The notes: generated from the sequence alone by a model not told the origin. Counted from the first letter of the stretch, positions 1-12,558 are shown. The stretch is DNA of 64,000 bases from Marasmius tenuissimus (GCA_029532415.1 JAQOTA010000054.1:248001-312000); one strand, 5' to 3'. A program made the numbers and translations.

Positions 1-1380
1 ATGCTGGGCTTTGACAAGCTCGGGCGAGAAAGGGTTGGTCGACTGTCGAAAGAACAAAGACTTTGGTCAGTACTGATCGGCCGACTACAAATCTGAAAGC
101 GTGCATTCATTGTTTGCACAGAGTTGCCCCGGCTCCGGATGTCACGTGGGGCAGTTGCCGAATGTGGATATGAAATTGCCAAAAGGGGACTGGGCCATAA
201 TACTCAGGATTGAATATTGACTGTCGATTACATAGAAGCACCAACAGCTCGAAGATCGTTGACTTTCCTGGGCCGCAAATTGCATAGAGCAAATTATGGA
301 AAGTGTAGGCTCCAGACTCCAACAATGTTACGCGTCAAGTTTGAGAAATATCACGGTTGGTGAGGACCGAGCGAACTTGAAGCATACGTTCGGAATCACC
401 TTGAGCATTGGTCACTTTGATGGAGTGGATAGGGTGTACTTACAAGGACAGTAGATCCGCAAAAAATCCTGCTGAGGGTGGTAAACGTAAGGGAGGAGAA
501 GCATTGTCAGTCTCGTGCCGCAATGATAGGGTTACGACTTCCCGGAACAGTCGAGATCACAACTACATTGATCGCGGAAACGACTAAACACAGCGAAATA
601 TCAGTCCCATCGCCGACTGCTCGACGATAATGTCAACCCTTTCTTCGAGCTCACAAGAAATGGGGATATAATCAACTATCCCTGGAGGGACGGAACAGTG
701 TCAGCATTGATGGCCAAACAACCGCATCTAAGAACCAACTCATCATCTTGATATGCGGTTTTTGCAAAGTCGAGATTTCCGCCCGTTTGAGCTACCTATG
801 TGCGTGCAAGGGTTGGAATGCGCTAGGGCCATGGATAAAGGACAGACAGAACGAGACTCCGTGAATTGCTATCAATATCAGAGTTACTGGATGACCGATC
901 GGTCGTTTATATCCACTAAGAAACGATAGCAATGTGCCGGTGTCATACCCCATGAAAAAGATTCAGCACAAGTACCGTATGCTGTTTCCGCCGGAGATAA
1001 GATAACCGCGAAGCTGGGGTATTGGGGGTACTATATTTGCCGGAGAGATCGGGATCAAGTACATATGGGCGTGAATATGGAGATTGGAGCCTTCGCTCTT
1101 TGCGAGAAGAGTTATCGGAGACGGGGCGGTCAAAGGTGCGAGAGATCAAGGTATTAGCTTTGGTGGGTGATCATTATATCATGCCGGAAGCCGTTCCCCG
1201 GTTGTGCGGGTGGACAGGCTGACCAGTCCGAAAAGCCTGTAGTGTAGAGCCTTATAATGCTGTCTCAAACTTGCTTTCAATCCTTTGAATACATCCTTAG
1301 AGTTATGATGAGTAAAACGTGTCCTCAAAGAGACCGAGGGAAATCTCACATTTCACGTCGAAAAATCCAGCCTGTGAGAA
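1..1380. other. No supportable gene in first 1.4 kb
   Basis: Only short opposing open frames are present, the longest about 70 codons, with no recognisable domain, splice pattern or repeat. I see nothing that can be annotated here. Confidence 0.5.
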
Positions 1381-1404
1381 ATTTGACATAGCCTGCCAGG
1401 ATCA

Positions 1405-1483
1405 CCGTTCACGCCGGTTAGCCTGTACAGGCCGCAACCGGTCGCGACGGGTTATTTTGTAACTTACTGATGCCTCGTTACCT
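1405..1483 (-). repeat. Terminal fragment of dispersed TIR repeat
   Basis: The reverse complement starts with GCATCAGTAAG followed by an AAATAACC-type block. The same block ends the repeat copies at 13450-13765 and 52475-52984. Only one end is visible, so this is either a solo terminal fragment or a heavily decayed copy. The class of the element is not known. Confidence 0.45.
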
Positions 1484-1712
1484 CATGTGATTCATCTCAG
1501 CAGGCCGACCGCGAATTATAGACTACAGATAGAGTTCTTGTAAGAAGGAAAAGGAATGCCTCGTAAAACCAGGGACTCTGACAAGCGTACAACGCGAGTA
1601 GAAGCTGGCAACCTACAAACTCAATCATGCTGCTCTTCACCGTTGTTTGCGTTCAATCATAACATTGCCTTGTTTGATAGGGGGGGAGGGGGGCCGACAT
1701 CTCGAATTTGTC

Positions 1713-3522
1713 ATGATCATCACTTTGGCCACTCTCGCCGTAATCCTCCTTGCGTTGAACGGAGCAATGGTTTAGTTGCTCCCCTTAATTATCCACCTTC
1801 TCAAAAGGAATCAAACAACATGACGGATCCTCAACCTTACAATTTACTATTCCCTCTCAGACAGCCACTCTTCTTTACAACCCTCCTCGAGCCAGAAATG
1901 GTACCAAGGCGTCGGATGGATGGGAACTCGCATACTACAATACATGGGACAACCGTGGATTACATCGAGTAGGGCTCGGAGCTGATTTTCACAACTCTAC
2001 TAAGGCAGGAGCCTCCATAACATTCAACTAGCTGGGGACGGAAATCTATGTATATGGCACTGGCACAAAGGAGTCGTACAATCTCTCTGTGGATGGTCAA
2101 GACGTCGGTGAGACATTTGACGTCCAGCAAGGAGGGCTTTTGGGAAGCATGACCGGGATGCAATACAAGGAACATGAGGCCATATTGCAGGTAGTTGGGG
2201 GAGCTATGTTGGCATTCCAGTATGCCGACATAACCATTGGGTTGGGTTATCCAGGGTGTGCACATTCATCCATCTAGATTCTAATAAAGACCTAACGAGC
2301 AACCGGAGTTAGGGAGAAAATACAGAACCAGACAATTCAAGCAGTCCTCGAAGAAGGAGGCACACATAGGCCCAACCCGTTCTTTGACTTCAAGAATGAC
2401 TTGTCAGGCCGGGCACCTGAATCTGATCTGGCCACCAGTAAGTACTAAGCACCTATCCATTGCTATCTAAAATTTCTGTTGCTTACTCATCCGTCTGTCT
2501 CATCTTAGTAACCTTTCCCAGTGGTACACCCAGCTTGATCACGCGTCAAATGCGTACGGACGGGCTTAACGATAGCCTCAGATTCAATGTGACTTCTGCT
2601 AGTACTTTTATTCTTTGGGGTTCATTATATAAAGACCACTACATCAAACGTATAAAAATAGTACCAAGACCAGGACCTAGCGACTTGACCAGCACAAAAG
2701 AAATACTCATGTACGATATGGGTCCCTATGGCGATTTTCAACAGATCTTACACTGGGAAAGCGGGCTCGAGCCGCTCGACCGGGAAACCTCCTACTCTGT
2801 GGAAATTTCGGCTTTCGAGGAACAGCAGAGGATGGCATCCAACGAATTACAGTTGCTGGATGGGTGCGAGCAATCTCAACTTGGAACCTCAGACCTCTCT
2901 CTTGCTGAACTAGTGTATGCATTTTTCTTGCTCTCAGAGTCTCGTCGCCGTCAGTCATGAATGAAGGGCATCGTCGTCATCTGGCGCCAGCACACATTGC
3001 CATGATAGTAGGTCGTGACGATCTTTCTACTTCAGTTCATTCAGACAAGTTTTCCATCACGAAGGTCGTTGCACCTATTCTCTTTTTGGCAGCAGTTGGC
3101 GTAGGAGCACTTTGGTTCCGTAAAAGGTACGAATCATGTTCATCACACACATTCATCACTTCAACGGAATATAGGGCCTCGAGAAATCGAGCTTCAAGGC
3201 TCTCGCCCTATGTGTGTCTCCCCCAAGATCAAGAATGGTATGTCCTTGCCCCTTGGTTCTGAGCTATATATCATCAAATGTTACCACGTCTTCCGTGTTC
3301 GAAGCACCCCCTTCACAATCTCTTTCCACCTCCGCACCAACCTCTCGACCGTTCCGCGAAGTAGACGCTGGTCCGTTACCACCCCAGTATGACCCTTTAT
3401 GGGCAGGCATTCCCTCAGGGGAAAGGGTTGTAACATCTAGTCCGAGTATTGAGACCGCTGAAGCGGCTCAAAACGGTTCAAGAAAATGGGGGAAAATTGG
3501 CAGAACTGGGCGAATCGGATGA
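1713..3522 (+). pseudogene. Type I membrane protein gene with an internal stop
   Basis: A signal-peptide-like start (MIITLATLAVILLAL) opens at 1713 and probably splices across 1770-1860. The joined frame then reads through GWELAYYNTWDN, ASITFN and IYVYG, with an in-frame TAG at 2029-2031. A further exon ends at a GTAAGT donor near 2442. Coding resumes near 2509 with a second beta-rich module (FNVTSASTFILWG, YSVEISAF). An intron at 2864-2937 keeps phase into a hydrophobic segment (VVAPILFLAAVGVGALW) followed by RKR, and a tail containing EVDAGPLPPQY ends at 3522. The layout matches an agaricomycete family of secreted, single-pass proteins with galactose-binding-like domains. The splice after the membrane segment is not resolved. 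The early stop suggests a pseudogene, unless a short intron removes it. Confidence 0.55.
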
Positions 3523-4385
3523 GGATGGACAATCAACACATAACTGTAGTTGAATAAACCCGATACACATCCGTCTACGTGTCCCTCATCACCTGTATGA
3601 AGTCATCACTTCCAGTAGCGTAACGGACAAATAAGAGCAAGTGTGTAGTTTCCGGATTGAATCTAAGTTGATGGGCTTTTCACTGCACATTGTAAGGTGC
3701 TCGCCTTGCATGAGCGGACCGCTGTATTCTATCCTACTATCTTTATGTCAAGGGAATCGAGTTACTCAATGTGAAAGAGGCTGGGAACGGCAACATATTG
3801 ATCTCTGTCGGTAGGACTCGGAGTCGGCAGAAGTCATGAGTGATGACGTGAACGAGCTGCAACGCAAAGCAGCATGCATTGCCACTTGCACAATGTCCAC
3901 ATCAACTACTCGTATTCTTTACCCCTTTACGTGAGAGCCTTCAAGAGCCTGTCAATAGAGCCTGTCAACCTCTCCCATTCAATCAGATGTAATCAAGCTT
4001 CAGCGCAATCATGGAAGTCGGGCTCGTTTGGCGTGGGTAAGTAGCATTGATACTTCTCGCTAACACGAGCCGCGGTTGGTCCCAGTTTGTCGCTCGACCA
4101 CATGAGCTGTTAGGTACTATGACTCCTTGGTAGTTGGCCTCAACTTTGTCATCGGAGCACATGCATGCAACTTTTGAGGTTTGGTCTAATACCTAAAATT
4201 GTGTCACTAGCAGTTGCCAAATAAAAATATTAAATTTCCAAAAGGAGACTCATGTATCCCTTAAAAACTATAATCTTCCCTAAGAGTCAAACTTCTCTAC
4301 TTGACCAGTTCACTGATGCTTCATTGGCTTGGACTTCGAATTCCATCGTACAGATTGTGGAGACTGTAGGCTGCAACAAAGCTAC
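3523..4385. other. Intergenic DNA, nothing recognised
   Basis: No open frame over about 80 codons, no repeat match within the window and no RNA gene was seen between the membrane-protein relic and the left LTR of the decayed copia element. Confidence 0.5.
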
Positions 4386-4705
4386 TGATGAGCCTGCATG
4401 ACGCCTAGCGCAGAGGACCACAACATGGCTACACTACTACTTACCAGAGAGGAGTTTAGAGAGATGGAGGCGAGATGTAGAAGCTCGAGCACACTGTAGA
4501 TTCAGGTAGAGAACTACAAGCTTATATACATGAAGATACAATAGAACTACTATATAAGGACAACAATAAAATTGTACATATGAGCATAATGAACAATGAA
4601 GAATAGAACAATAGCGAATGCATTGTCCCACATAATACAATGGCGGGAAGAGTGAACCGGAACTACGGATATACCGGGATCTAATTTTAGTCCACGGATT
4701 CAACA
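4386..4705 (-). repeat. 3' LTR of C1 (left on the map)
   Basis: A 320-bp sequence runs, read on the minus strand, from TGTTGAATCC to TCATCA. It matches the other five LTR copies in the window, including the TATATAAG block. A G-rich tract on the element strand precedes it (4706-4717), as expected for the polypurine primer of plus-strand synthesis. Confidence 0.93.
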
Positions 4706-4747
4706 CACCCCCTCGCTAAGTGCAGCTGAAAAGCGCATCTGAGTGAA

Positions 4748-6700
4748 TCAAGTGGACGAATAGAATTCAAGTCCAAAGTGATCTCTGAACCGTAAGAACT
4801 TCTCATGACCGAGATTCTTCATGAACATGTCTACGGGATTATAGACTCCTTTGATGAAGAACAATTCAACTTTGCCATCTTCAACACACGATTGAATATA
4901 ATGATATTGAATATAAATGTGCTTGGTTTGGCGTTCTTGAACTGGATTGGATGCAATGAAGGTAGAGCCTTGATTGTTACCACAGATTGGAATAGGACCC
5001 AAGTCAATTCCAGATTCAGAGAGTAGCAATCTTATCCAGGAAGCTTGATGACTGCAATCCGACAGTGCCATATACTCAGCCTCAGTGGAAGAAAGTGCTA
5101 CAGTCTTCTGGGCATGTGATTGCCACGAGAAGATGCTGCCTGCTAACTTGAAGAAGTAGCCAGTAATTGAACAGTGTTTGATGGGATTGGCAGCCCAATC
5201 CGAGTCTGTGAACGCAAGAAGACCTCCATCAGAATCACCATCGTAGACGAGTGAATAATCTGATGTGCCAGCCAGATAGCGGCAGATATACAGAGCTTTA
5301 TCAAGGTGTTCCTTTGTTGGATTAGAAGAGAACTGGGAAAGCTTCATAACTGCATAGGCAATATCAGGATGTGTACCCAGCATAATATATAGAAGCGACC
5401 CAATCACAGACTGGAACTTGGAACGAATAGCAGGATTGACTGGACCATTGTTGGGAGTTGGCACATAGCCAGCAGGTAATGGTATTGGAGCACCTTTTGC
5501 ATTCTGCATCCCAAAGCATTCAAGGACTTTCTTCAGATACTCCTTCTGGTCAATCATAATCTTATTGCCTTCGTGACGAATGCTCATGCGGAGAAACTCG
5601 CTAGCATCGCCCATATCGCGGCATTCCCATGGAGCCATGAACTTGGCTTTCTTCTTGTCAACAAAAGCTTTGTTAGGACCCATGAAGAGTGCATTGTCAA
5701 CGTATATGATAGCATACACAACTTCACCACTCTTCGGATCTTTGCAGATGAAGAGTCCAGCATCAGAAGTCAGGCGTTTGAAACCTAGTACTTCCATGGA
5801 CAAGCTGAGGGTTCGCCACCACTCAAGGGCAGCTTGCTTCAGTCCATATAATGCACGATGCAGGCGTAATACCTTACATTCTTGGCCCTTGACTTTGAAG
5901 CCTTCAGGTTGTTCCATGTAAATCTCCTCAACAAGATCACCGTAAAGGAAGGCGTTCTTTACATCAACGGAGGTGATGTACCAGTTCTTGAGAGCTGCGA
6001 GAGCAAGCATCATACAAACAGTCTCATAACAAACAACTGGTGAGAAGATCTCATCAAAATTGACACCTTCGACTTGAGAGAAACCTTTGGCGACAAGTCT
6101 CGCTTTCTTGCAACCATCTGACTTAACGTCAAAGACCCATCTATTTCTGATGGCTTTGTGACCTTTAGGCAAGTCACAGAGTTCAAAGACCTTGCGCTTA
6201 CGAAGTGCCTCAAGTTCTTCATGACAAGCGTTCTTCCATTCCTTCTGTTGCTCAACAGGCAACTTTAGAATATCGCGGAGTGTCCACTCTCTGATATTAG
6301 AGAAATCAGGAGTATCAGACGTTGGAAGCAAATTGTGAACTGGAACAGCATTGTTCAACAGGTAAATCACGAATCCTACTCCCCCTTCTTGGGTAAGTCT
6401 TTCGACTATGCTTTCTTTCTCATGCCACTCAGTGCTTCCACTGGGTTCTGGAGCAGGCGGAGGCGGAAGTGGACCAGGAATCCCCTTTTTACCACCTTTG
6501 CCTTTCCTAGATCGCGAAGAGCTAGGACGATCAACTGGATGTGTAGGTTCTTTATCTCCAGTGACGTTTCTCCAAGTATTCTTATTTTCTAAGTCGCGAA
6601 CAATATCTGAGGGTTTATTTGGGTTCCGCTGTTCCCCAAATATATTACCAGGTTGCTTTGTACCCTTCTGCTGCCTCGAAGACCAGCGTGGACTGTCCAC
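4748..6700 (-). pseudogene. Copia pol fragment: reverse transcriptase and RNase H
   Basis: An open stretch of 650 codons covers the C-terminal half of copia pol. It contains the reverse transcriptase motifs (RNRWVFD, SVDVKNAFLYG, YGLKQAALEWW) and RNase H motifs (TDSDWA, SSTEAEYMA). The catalytic box reads YVDN instead of YVDD (about 5690-5704), which should abolish polymerase activity. Many Arg codons of the complete copy are Cys or His here, consistent with CpG transitions. The upstream protease and integrase frames are broken, so no full polyprotein can be made. Confidence 0.9.
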
Positions 6701-6766
6701 TGCTGATGCAGGCAGAGGAACGGCGGGTTCACCTGGAGGTGTCAGAGGACCAGATTGAGGGAGTGG

Positions 6767-8183
6767 CTAATCCCCTGGTGCAGGGCCACCTGCAGGTTTG
6801 TCAACCTGAGGTTCTGATCCCTTAGAAGGTCCGAAACGACGTCTGAGATCTGGAAACAGAGTATTGTCCCAATCATCATCAGAGTCTTCATCTTCCAAAG
6901 GAATGTTGGGATTTTCACCCAAAGTAAGTGGTTCACTACTGACAGGTGTGAAGCCACGAGTTTTGGCATCAGGACACTTAGAATACAGCGTCTCATTGAA
7001 CAGTGCAGTGCTACCTTTGAATACGGAATTATTACTTCGCATGAACAGGAAGCCTTTCATCCCATCTTGGTAGCCAATGAAAGTCATCAACTTGCTACAA
7101 GGAGCGAGCTTATTCTTCCTACGATCTTCAGGAATGAAAATGTAGGCTGCACAACCCATAACTCGGAGATGTGAAACATCAGGTGCTTCGCCGTAAAGCA
7201 TTTCAAACGGAGTTTGCCAGCTCAAACATTGCACAGGAGTGCAGTTGTAGAGGTGGACAGTGTGCACATGGCAGAATTCCCACCAGGACTGAGGCATGCA
7301 AGCTTCAAATTGAAGAGCTTCAGCCTTCTCATGAATAGTCCTGTTGAATTATTCAGCACGACTGTTTTGTTGTGGTGTATACAGTATGCTCTGATCCCTC
7401 TGGATCCCATACTCTTTCAGTACTGCATTGAACTTATCCCCCTTGTACTCTTCCCCTTCATCAGACATCCAGGTCTTGACAACAGCATTGAACTGCATCT
7501 TAACCATAGTAAGGAAGCCCCTCAAAGCGGGTACTGCCTCGTCTTTTGTCTTGAGCTTGGAGGTCCCAACATAGGACATGCAGTCATCAAGAAAAGAGAT
7601 GTAGTACTTGTACCGGTGATACAATTCAACTGGGTATAGCTTCAAATCTGAATGTATGCATTCAAACAGTTTAGAAGCCCTTGTAGTAGAGTTGGGGAAT
7701 GATTTCTTCATATTCAGTGAAATCATTCATGTCATTCGTGAAATGAGAGGAGGCACCAGAATCAAGGAGCCACTGTGCATTGTTCACACTTTTCTTTCCC
7801 TTACATTGAGTACACCCCACAAAGTGGGAACTGATTGCATGACAATATTGTACAAGTGATGTCAGATCACTAATACTACTGCACAAATTACTGATACCAA
7901 CTAATTGGGAGCAGCGCTGTAGGTTTGCATCAGTTTGGGAAAGCAGGTCAAGATATGGAACTTGCCTGTCGTCATGGAACAATCCAAGAGAGACATCATC
8001 CAGGATGTCCTCTACTCCTGCAGCTTTGGCAATGTCATTGTCAATGTCATTACCAAACAAAGAAGTCATGTCATCCATACCATCATCAGATCCCCAGTTC
8101 ATTTCTACATCTTCATCAGGTTCAAGGCTGCGAGAGTGTTTAGAAGAAGTAGGAGAAGGACGTCCGGCTCCTTCATCTTCCAA
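6767..8183 (-). pseudogene. Copia pol fragments: protease and integrase, deleted
   Basis: Three overlapping frames (6767-7297, 7349-7726, 7671-8183) together cover the acidic linker, the protease motif LLDSGASSHFTND and the integrase core with its DEGEEYKG and downstream Glu region. The 7671-8183 frame shifts just after the protease motif, where about 520 bp present in the complete copy is missing, including the integrase HHCC finger. A second frame change lies near 7349, and the reading continues toward the reverse transcriptase frame with further shifts. Confidence 0.85.
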
Positions 8184-8222
8184 ATCGTCCTCCAGAACTC
8201 GCTTGGACGAGGATGCACGAGG

Positions 8223-8759
8223 CTATGTGATATGGTCCTGGAGCGAATGATTGGCAGCAGACATGACAATCTGTTCAAACAGTTTGAGATGCCGCGCCGT
8301 CTGAGGAACACCAAGTCTGTCAGCAAGTGAGCGTGCTTCACGTACATCATCAAATACTGACCCGGATGGCTTGAAGCTGGTGAAGGACTGCATAGCAGCT
8401 GGGTTCTTCTTGACAGCGGGAGTAACGGTACTGTCACAAGATCTATCCCAGCAACCAGTGAAGTGTGCTGGGGGCAGTGATCCCCTAGCACAGCTAGGAG
8501 GGGCACTGGCAATCTCAGCATGCAAGGAGTTGTTGACTACGTTCAACTCAATACATTCCCTACAGTCAGTGATTGAGGAGTAAGGACAGACAGGAGGAGG
8601 GGAAGCAACGACAGATGTGTAGGACACAAGATGGGAGTGACCATTAGACCGATTGTTACCACTGTTGTTACTGCCGGCGTTGCTGGGACCCTGGTGCTGG
8701 TTGATACCACCGTGAGTACCACGCTGCTGCTTCTTCTTCTTACCCTTGTTCAGGTTCAA
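8223..8759 (-). pseudogene. Copia gag-pol junction, still one frame
   Basis: This 178-codon frame carries the end of Gag (Lys/Gln/Gly-rich) and runs without a shift into the segment before the protease (CDSTV, AVKKNPAAMQSF). It keeps about 26 nt that are missing from the complete copy, where the same region is split into two frames. It therefore looks like the ancestral fused arrangement, although the element as a whole is dead. Confidence 0.75.
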
Positions 8760-8867
8760 AGAGGAGTGTTGCTGCTGCTGCTGTGGTGGGTGAGTCTTGG
8801 TCTGCTGCTGGTACCCACACTGCTGACGTTGCTGCTGCAGGTGCTGCTGCTAACCAAACGATGGTTC

Positions 8868-9578
8868 TCAGTTTCCAGCACATTTGACTGCAGAGAGGTG
8901 GTTGGCGAGCTGAGGGTTCTGGCACTCGTATTCGACCATGATTGCATTGTGGACAACCGAGACGGTAAGAGCATTGACATCCTCAGGATCCCTGACATAG
9001 TCATGAAGGGATTTAGAGGAGGCGGCGTCCCATTCAGGAGGAATATCGGCGATGAGCAAGAGGGCTTTGATCAACTCGGGGAGAACCACTCCTACCTCGG
9101 AAAGTTGTTCGATATAGGACTTGAAATTGGCAATTCCGGCTTGGGGATGAGAGGTGGTAAGCCTGAAAGAGATGAGTTTAACAAAGTTGCCATAGATGGC
9201 AGAGAAAGTGGGCTTGCTGTAGGTGTCGTTCAGCTGTTCCCAAGCCTTTTGAGTGTTCATATCCTTGATAGGATCGAAGACTTTCTTGGTGGTCGTAATC
9301 TGGATAATCCCCATGAGCTGGAGATGTTCCTTGTTCCATGCAAGACTCTCCTTTTGCCATGCGGCATGTTCTTCAGGAGTAACAGTGTCACAGACAATGG
9401 GATTAACCCCTTTGGGGCTAGTTACATGGCCAAGAGACATGGAGAGATGTGGTTTGTTGCCAGTGAGGTGACCATAAAGACCTTGGGTCTTTGTAACAGC
9501 TTCCATTTTGCTGTAGTAGGTCTGTTTGAAGTTGGTGCCGTCGAAGCGACCAGAGAAGTATTTCTTAACATTGAACAT
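8868..9578 (-). pseudogene. Copia gag fragment
   Basis: A 236-codon frame starts with MFNVKKYFSGRFDG and carries the conserved core (LQLMGIIQ, SFRLTTSHPQAGIA, IPPEWDAASSKSLHDY). It closes just after the SAVK/AGN segment, where the complete copy continues. The central part (about residues 41-90) cannot be aligned with the gag at 38146, although the flanks match well. There is no CCHC zinc knuckle. Confidence 0.85.
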
Positions 9579-9874
9579 GGTAGTAAGATGTTAGGTTTGG
9601 TGTTGGATCTAGAAAAGACAGTATCAGCATGCATCTAATCAACACAGGGAGCAGCCATCAAGGCACTATGCTCAACAAGGAGCATTGGGTCCTTGAGATC
9701 TGATGTTGTCGAAGGATGTACATCAATGCCATAGATCAAGTACTCAATTAAGAGGTTGATGACAACATGCAGGTCTAGCCTAGCTAGCTGATGACAGCAT
9801 CCTAGGGGTGCTCATCACTGACAGCTACCTCGGGGCACTTGTCATTGCAGTCAGGCTAACCGGGGTTCATAACC

Positions 9875-10193
9875 TGATGAGCTGGCATGATGCCTAGCGC
9901 AGAGGACTACAACATGGCTACACTACTTACCAGAGAGGAGTTTAGAGAGATAGAGGTGAGACGTAGAAGCTCAAGCACACTGTAGATTCATGTAGAGAAC
10001 TACGAGCTTATATACATGTAGAGACAATAGTAGATACCATATAAGGAGAACAATAGAGATTGTACATATGACCATAATGAACAATGAAGAATGGAACAAT
10101 AGCAAATGCATTGTCCCGCATAATACAATGGCGGGAAGAGTGAACTGGGACTCCGGATATACCGGGATCTAATAATAGTCCACGGATTCAACA
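9875..10193 (-). repeat. 5' LTR of C1 (right on the map)
   Basis: A 319-bp LTR is bounded by TG and CA. The adjoining 9863-9874 reads GGTTATGAACCC on the element strand. It occupies the same place as the initiator-tRNA primer site of the complete copy but carries two G-to-A changes. Confidence 0.92.
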
Positions 10194-11320
10194 GGTGGGG
10201 CATGCTACTGGCGCGTAACTCTACCCCTAACTGCTGTCTCCACCCACTACTGATGGATTTGATTCCTTCTGTATGGAAGGCCGGACGGTTGCGCTTTCCC
10301 ATCAGTGATGGCCACTGATAGCCTCGGTGCTCCTTACCAATATGGAAGCGGAAGGTTCTAGGACCCCGGAAACCACAAATATCCACATATGAACCATACT
10401 TCCAACCTGTATTCGAGTCGAAGCCTTGAGTGAGCTGTCACCTTCCATACTGACCCCAATCTGACATCATATTCCAGTAATATGAGAGTTGATTCATTGT
10501 GCAGTCTGGTGATTGCGAGTTTTTAGAGAACTAGCACGGTTGCCCAGGCTCTATGCTCCAATCCAAGATGACTCGCATGGATGTCTGTTGTTCTCTTTGT
10601 TGGGTAATTATCCAACTTCTTGTTGTGACTAGTGACACTCATATTCACCCACCCACATCAATCACATCTCACCACCTCTACTCCTACTGATATTCGTGCC
10701 CGAAGAAGGCCGATCCGAGCTGAGGTTCAATGAAACTTCCAGAAAATCCAGTTATGATTGGATAAATAAGACCGAGTTGCAAGGGCAGCCTGACAACCAT
10801 GCACCCTCATTGAAAAACAAAATTACGCAGGAAGGCGAGCAAATATTGAGATAGGTCTCGGCTTTGGCAAAATAACACACCGTGAGGGAGTGGGATAGAA
10901 CGGGATGGTAATATGCAAGTACCACATTGATCACCCAACGAATGATGCAACATTAACGGTATGGCTCGAGCCTTGCCCTCAGCAGGTAGGTATGGCGAGG
11001 GGCTACCATAAACTCTGTAACGAGAAAGAGTAAACAGCCCATTCCCAGTTGCAACGATGGTACTCCAACCACATTACCAAAGAGGGCAGGAAAGGTTGAG
11101 GCTGAGAAGGGAAAATTCCGGAACAGCATTGTCCATATCAGCGAGAAATGGCAGAATGTTGACGGGCTGATTTTCAACTTTGACTTCGCCATCGGCGGGT
11201 GGTGGAATTGAGAAGATTACGGTGGTTGTCTCAGAGTAGAGAGGAATTGGGTCATCGCCCGAGAGCAGCATCGAATTTGTAATTATAGCTCAACTGGCTT
11301 TCCCGGATTGACAGTAGCCT
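10194..11320. other. Unassigned DNA beside the copia element
   Basis: A minus-strand open frame (about 10200-10386) reaches the LTR boundary and another lies at 11074-11271 (containing SIPPPADGEVKVENQPVN). Either could be host coding sequence cut by insertions. I recognise neither, and no splice pattern joins them. Confidence 0.35.
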
Positions 11321-12112
11321 TGTCTCACATTAACAGGCCACTACTACTGCCAGTCTGAACAGAGATTTGCACGAGAGTCGGGATGATGAGCGAATGTTAG
11401 GATCGTGCGGATATGACAGCCCGGACGAAAGTCCGAGCGGAAGAGACGGAAGCCGACGTGCCGGAATGGACCAGTCGGAGTTGGAGAGAGATTCCGACGG
11501 CCGGAAAGCTGAACGGATGGCTGGACAATAGTCGAAGGTTTCGCCAACGACACCGTTGAGTTGAGTTTGTCCTTGACTGGAAGGAAAGGAAGATAAAGCG
11601 GAAGAGGAGATAGAGATAAAGAGACGGAATGAGACGAATGAGATAAAATGGAAACCAAGTTGATTTTCAATTCTAAGGAATACAAGTTGTGAAGTATCTA
11701 GTTTATATATGTATCGATCTCCGAGACCTCCGAAGGGGTTCCGGCGATCGTAGTACCGAAGATGAGTCAAGAGCGGGAGAGAATGTATGTACAGTACGGA
11801 ATCCGAGACGGAGGGTGAAGTCCCGGAGTCGGAGATGAATCGGAAATGAAGTGTCAGAATGGAATGTACGGGATGAGTCATAATAGAATGGAAAGCAGAA
11901 TGTCAGAATGTAGAGTAAACGTACTACTCGGAAATGAACGGTGTATATGTATCTCCGATCCGTAAGTACCGGAGACACGACGTCGGAATCCGAAGTCATG
12001 TTCCGGAAAGGATCGTGAAGGAAGAGAAAACATAAAGTAGATTCCGAGTATCGGAATCTCCGGAAGGTGGATAGAAGCCTTCGGAAACCCCGGAACCGGC
12101 ATGGATGTAACA
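11321..12112 (-). repeat. Possible solo LTR of another retroelement
   Basis: On the minus strand this stretch runs from TGTTACATCC to TGTGAGACA. It has a TATA-like block (ACATATATAAACTAG, near 11700) followed by a long pyrimidine-rich run, and it carries many TCCGGA/CGGAAT-type motifs. That is LTR-like, but no 5-bp target duplication is visible and no second copy exists in the window. It could equally be a gene promoter and 5' leader. Confidence 0.25.
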
Positions 12113-12558
12113 GCGAACCTTATAGTCATGAGAGAGCAAAATGTCTCGGTCGCTTGAACCCCTGGCAGCTAGTGAAGGTATTATCTCCTGTTGGACGTTC
12201 AAATTGACGATGTAAGAGCAATTCTCGAGTCTTAGTCCATTTGTATCATAGCATAAAAAGCTCACAATCAGCGAGCGTTCCCAAATCACCCCGTGTCAGT
12301 CTAGACCGAAAAGTGTGCGAAGCACTGGGATTCAGGGCAGTAATTGTTAGGAATTCGGCCGTTAACAAACTTGGTTGGAAGTTGAGCAGTAACGTTGAAC
12401 ACGGGTTCAGGATAAAGGGGCCAGACAGCCACTGTGGGCTACATAAGTAGATTGTGAGGGTGCTGATGTAGATCAGACTAATAGTACATCTAATCACCGG
12501 GATATGCAGTATGGAATGTGAGAATATGATAAGATGGGCTATCATATGTACAATACAA

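Larger units (their letters stand above)
4386..10193 (-). mobile_element. Decayed Ty1/copia LTR retrotransposon (copy C1)
   Basis: A 5.8-kb element on the minus strand is bounded by LTRs at 4386-4705 and 9875-10193. Gag, protease/integrase, reverse transcriptase and RNase H pieces lie in the usual copia order but are split over several frames. It is about 520 bp shorter than the complete copy at 37556-43885. The difference matches an internal deletion near 7715, which joins the region after the protease motif directly to the region after the integrase zinc finger. Flanking 5-mers (GCTAC on the left, GGTGG on the right) are not a target duplication, so one flank was rearranged or mutated. It cannot be autonomous. 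Confidence 0.93.

Noticed and set aside
8631..9638. 335-codon plus-strand open frame
   Set aside because: It runs antisense to copia gag of C1 and is rich in Leu/Val from CAG repeats. It is a shadow frame; a similar shadow lies opposite gag in C2 (38458-39144).
4386..10193. Target duplication around C1
   Set aside because: The flanking 5-mers GCTAC and GGTGG do not match, so none is claimed although both LTRs are clear.
11330..11999. Minus-strand frames of 98-183 codons as genes
   Set aside because: They lie in a Ser/Pro/Leu-rich pyrimidine run with TATA-like sequence inside and show no domain, so they are better read as promoter or LTR-like DNA.
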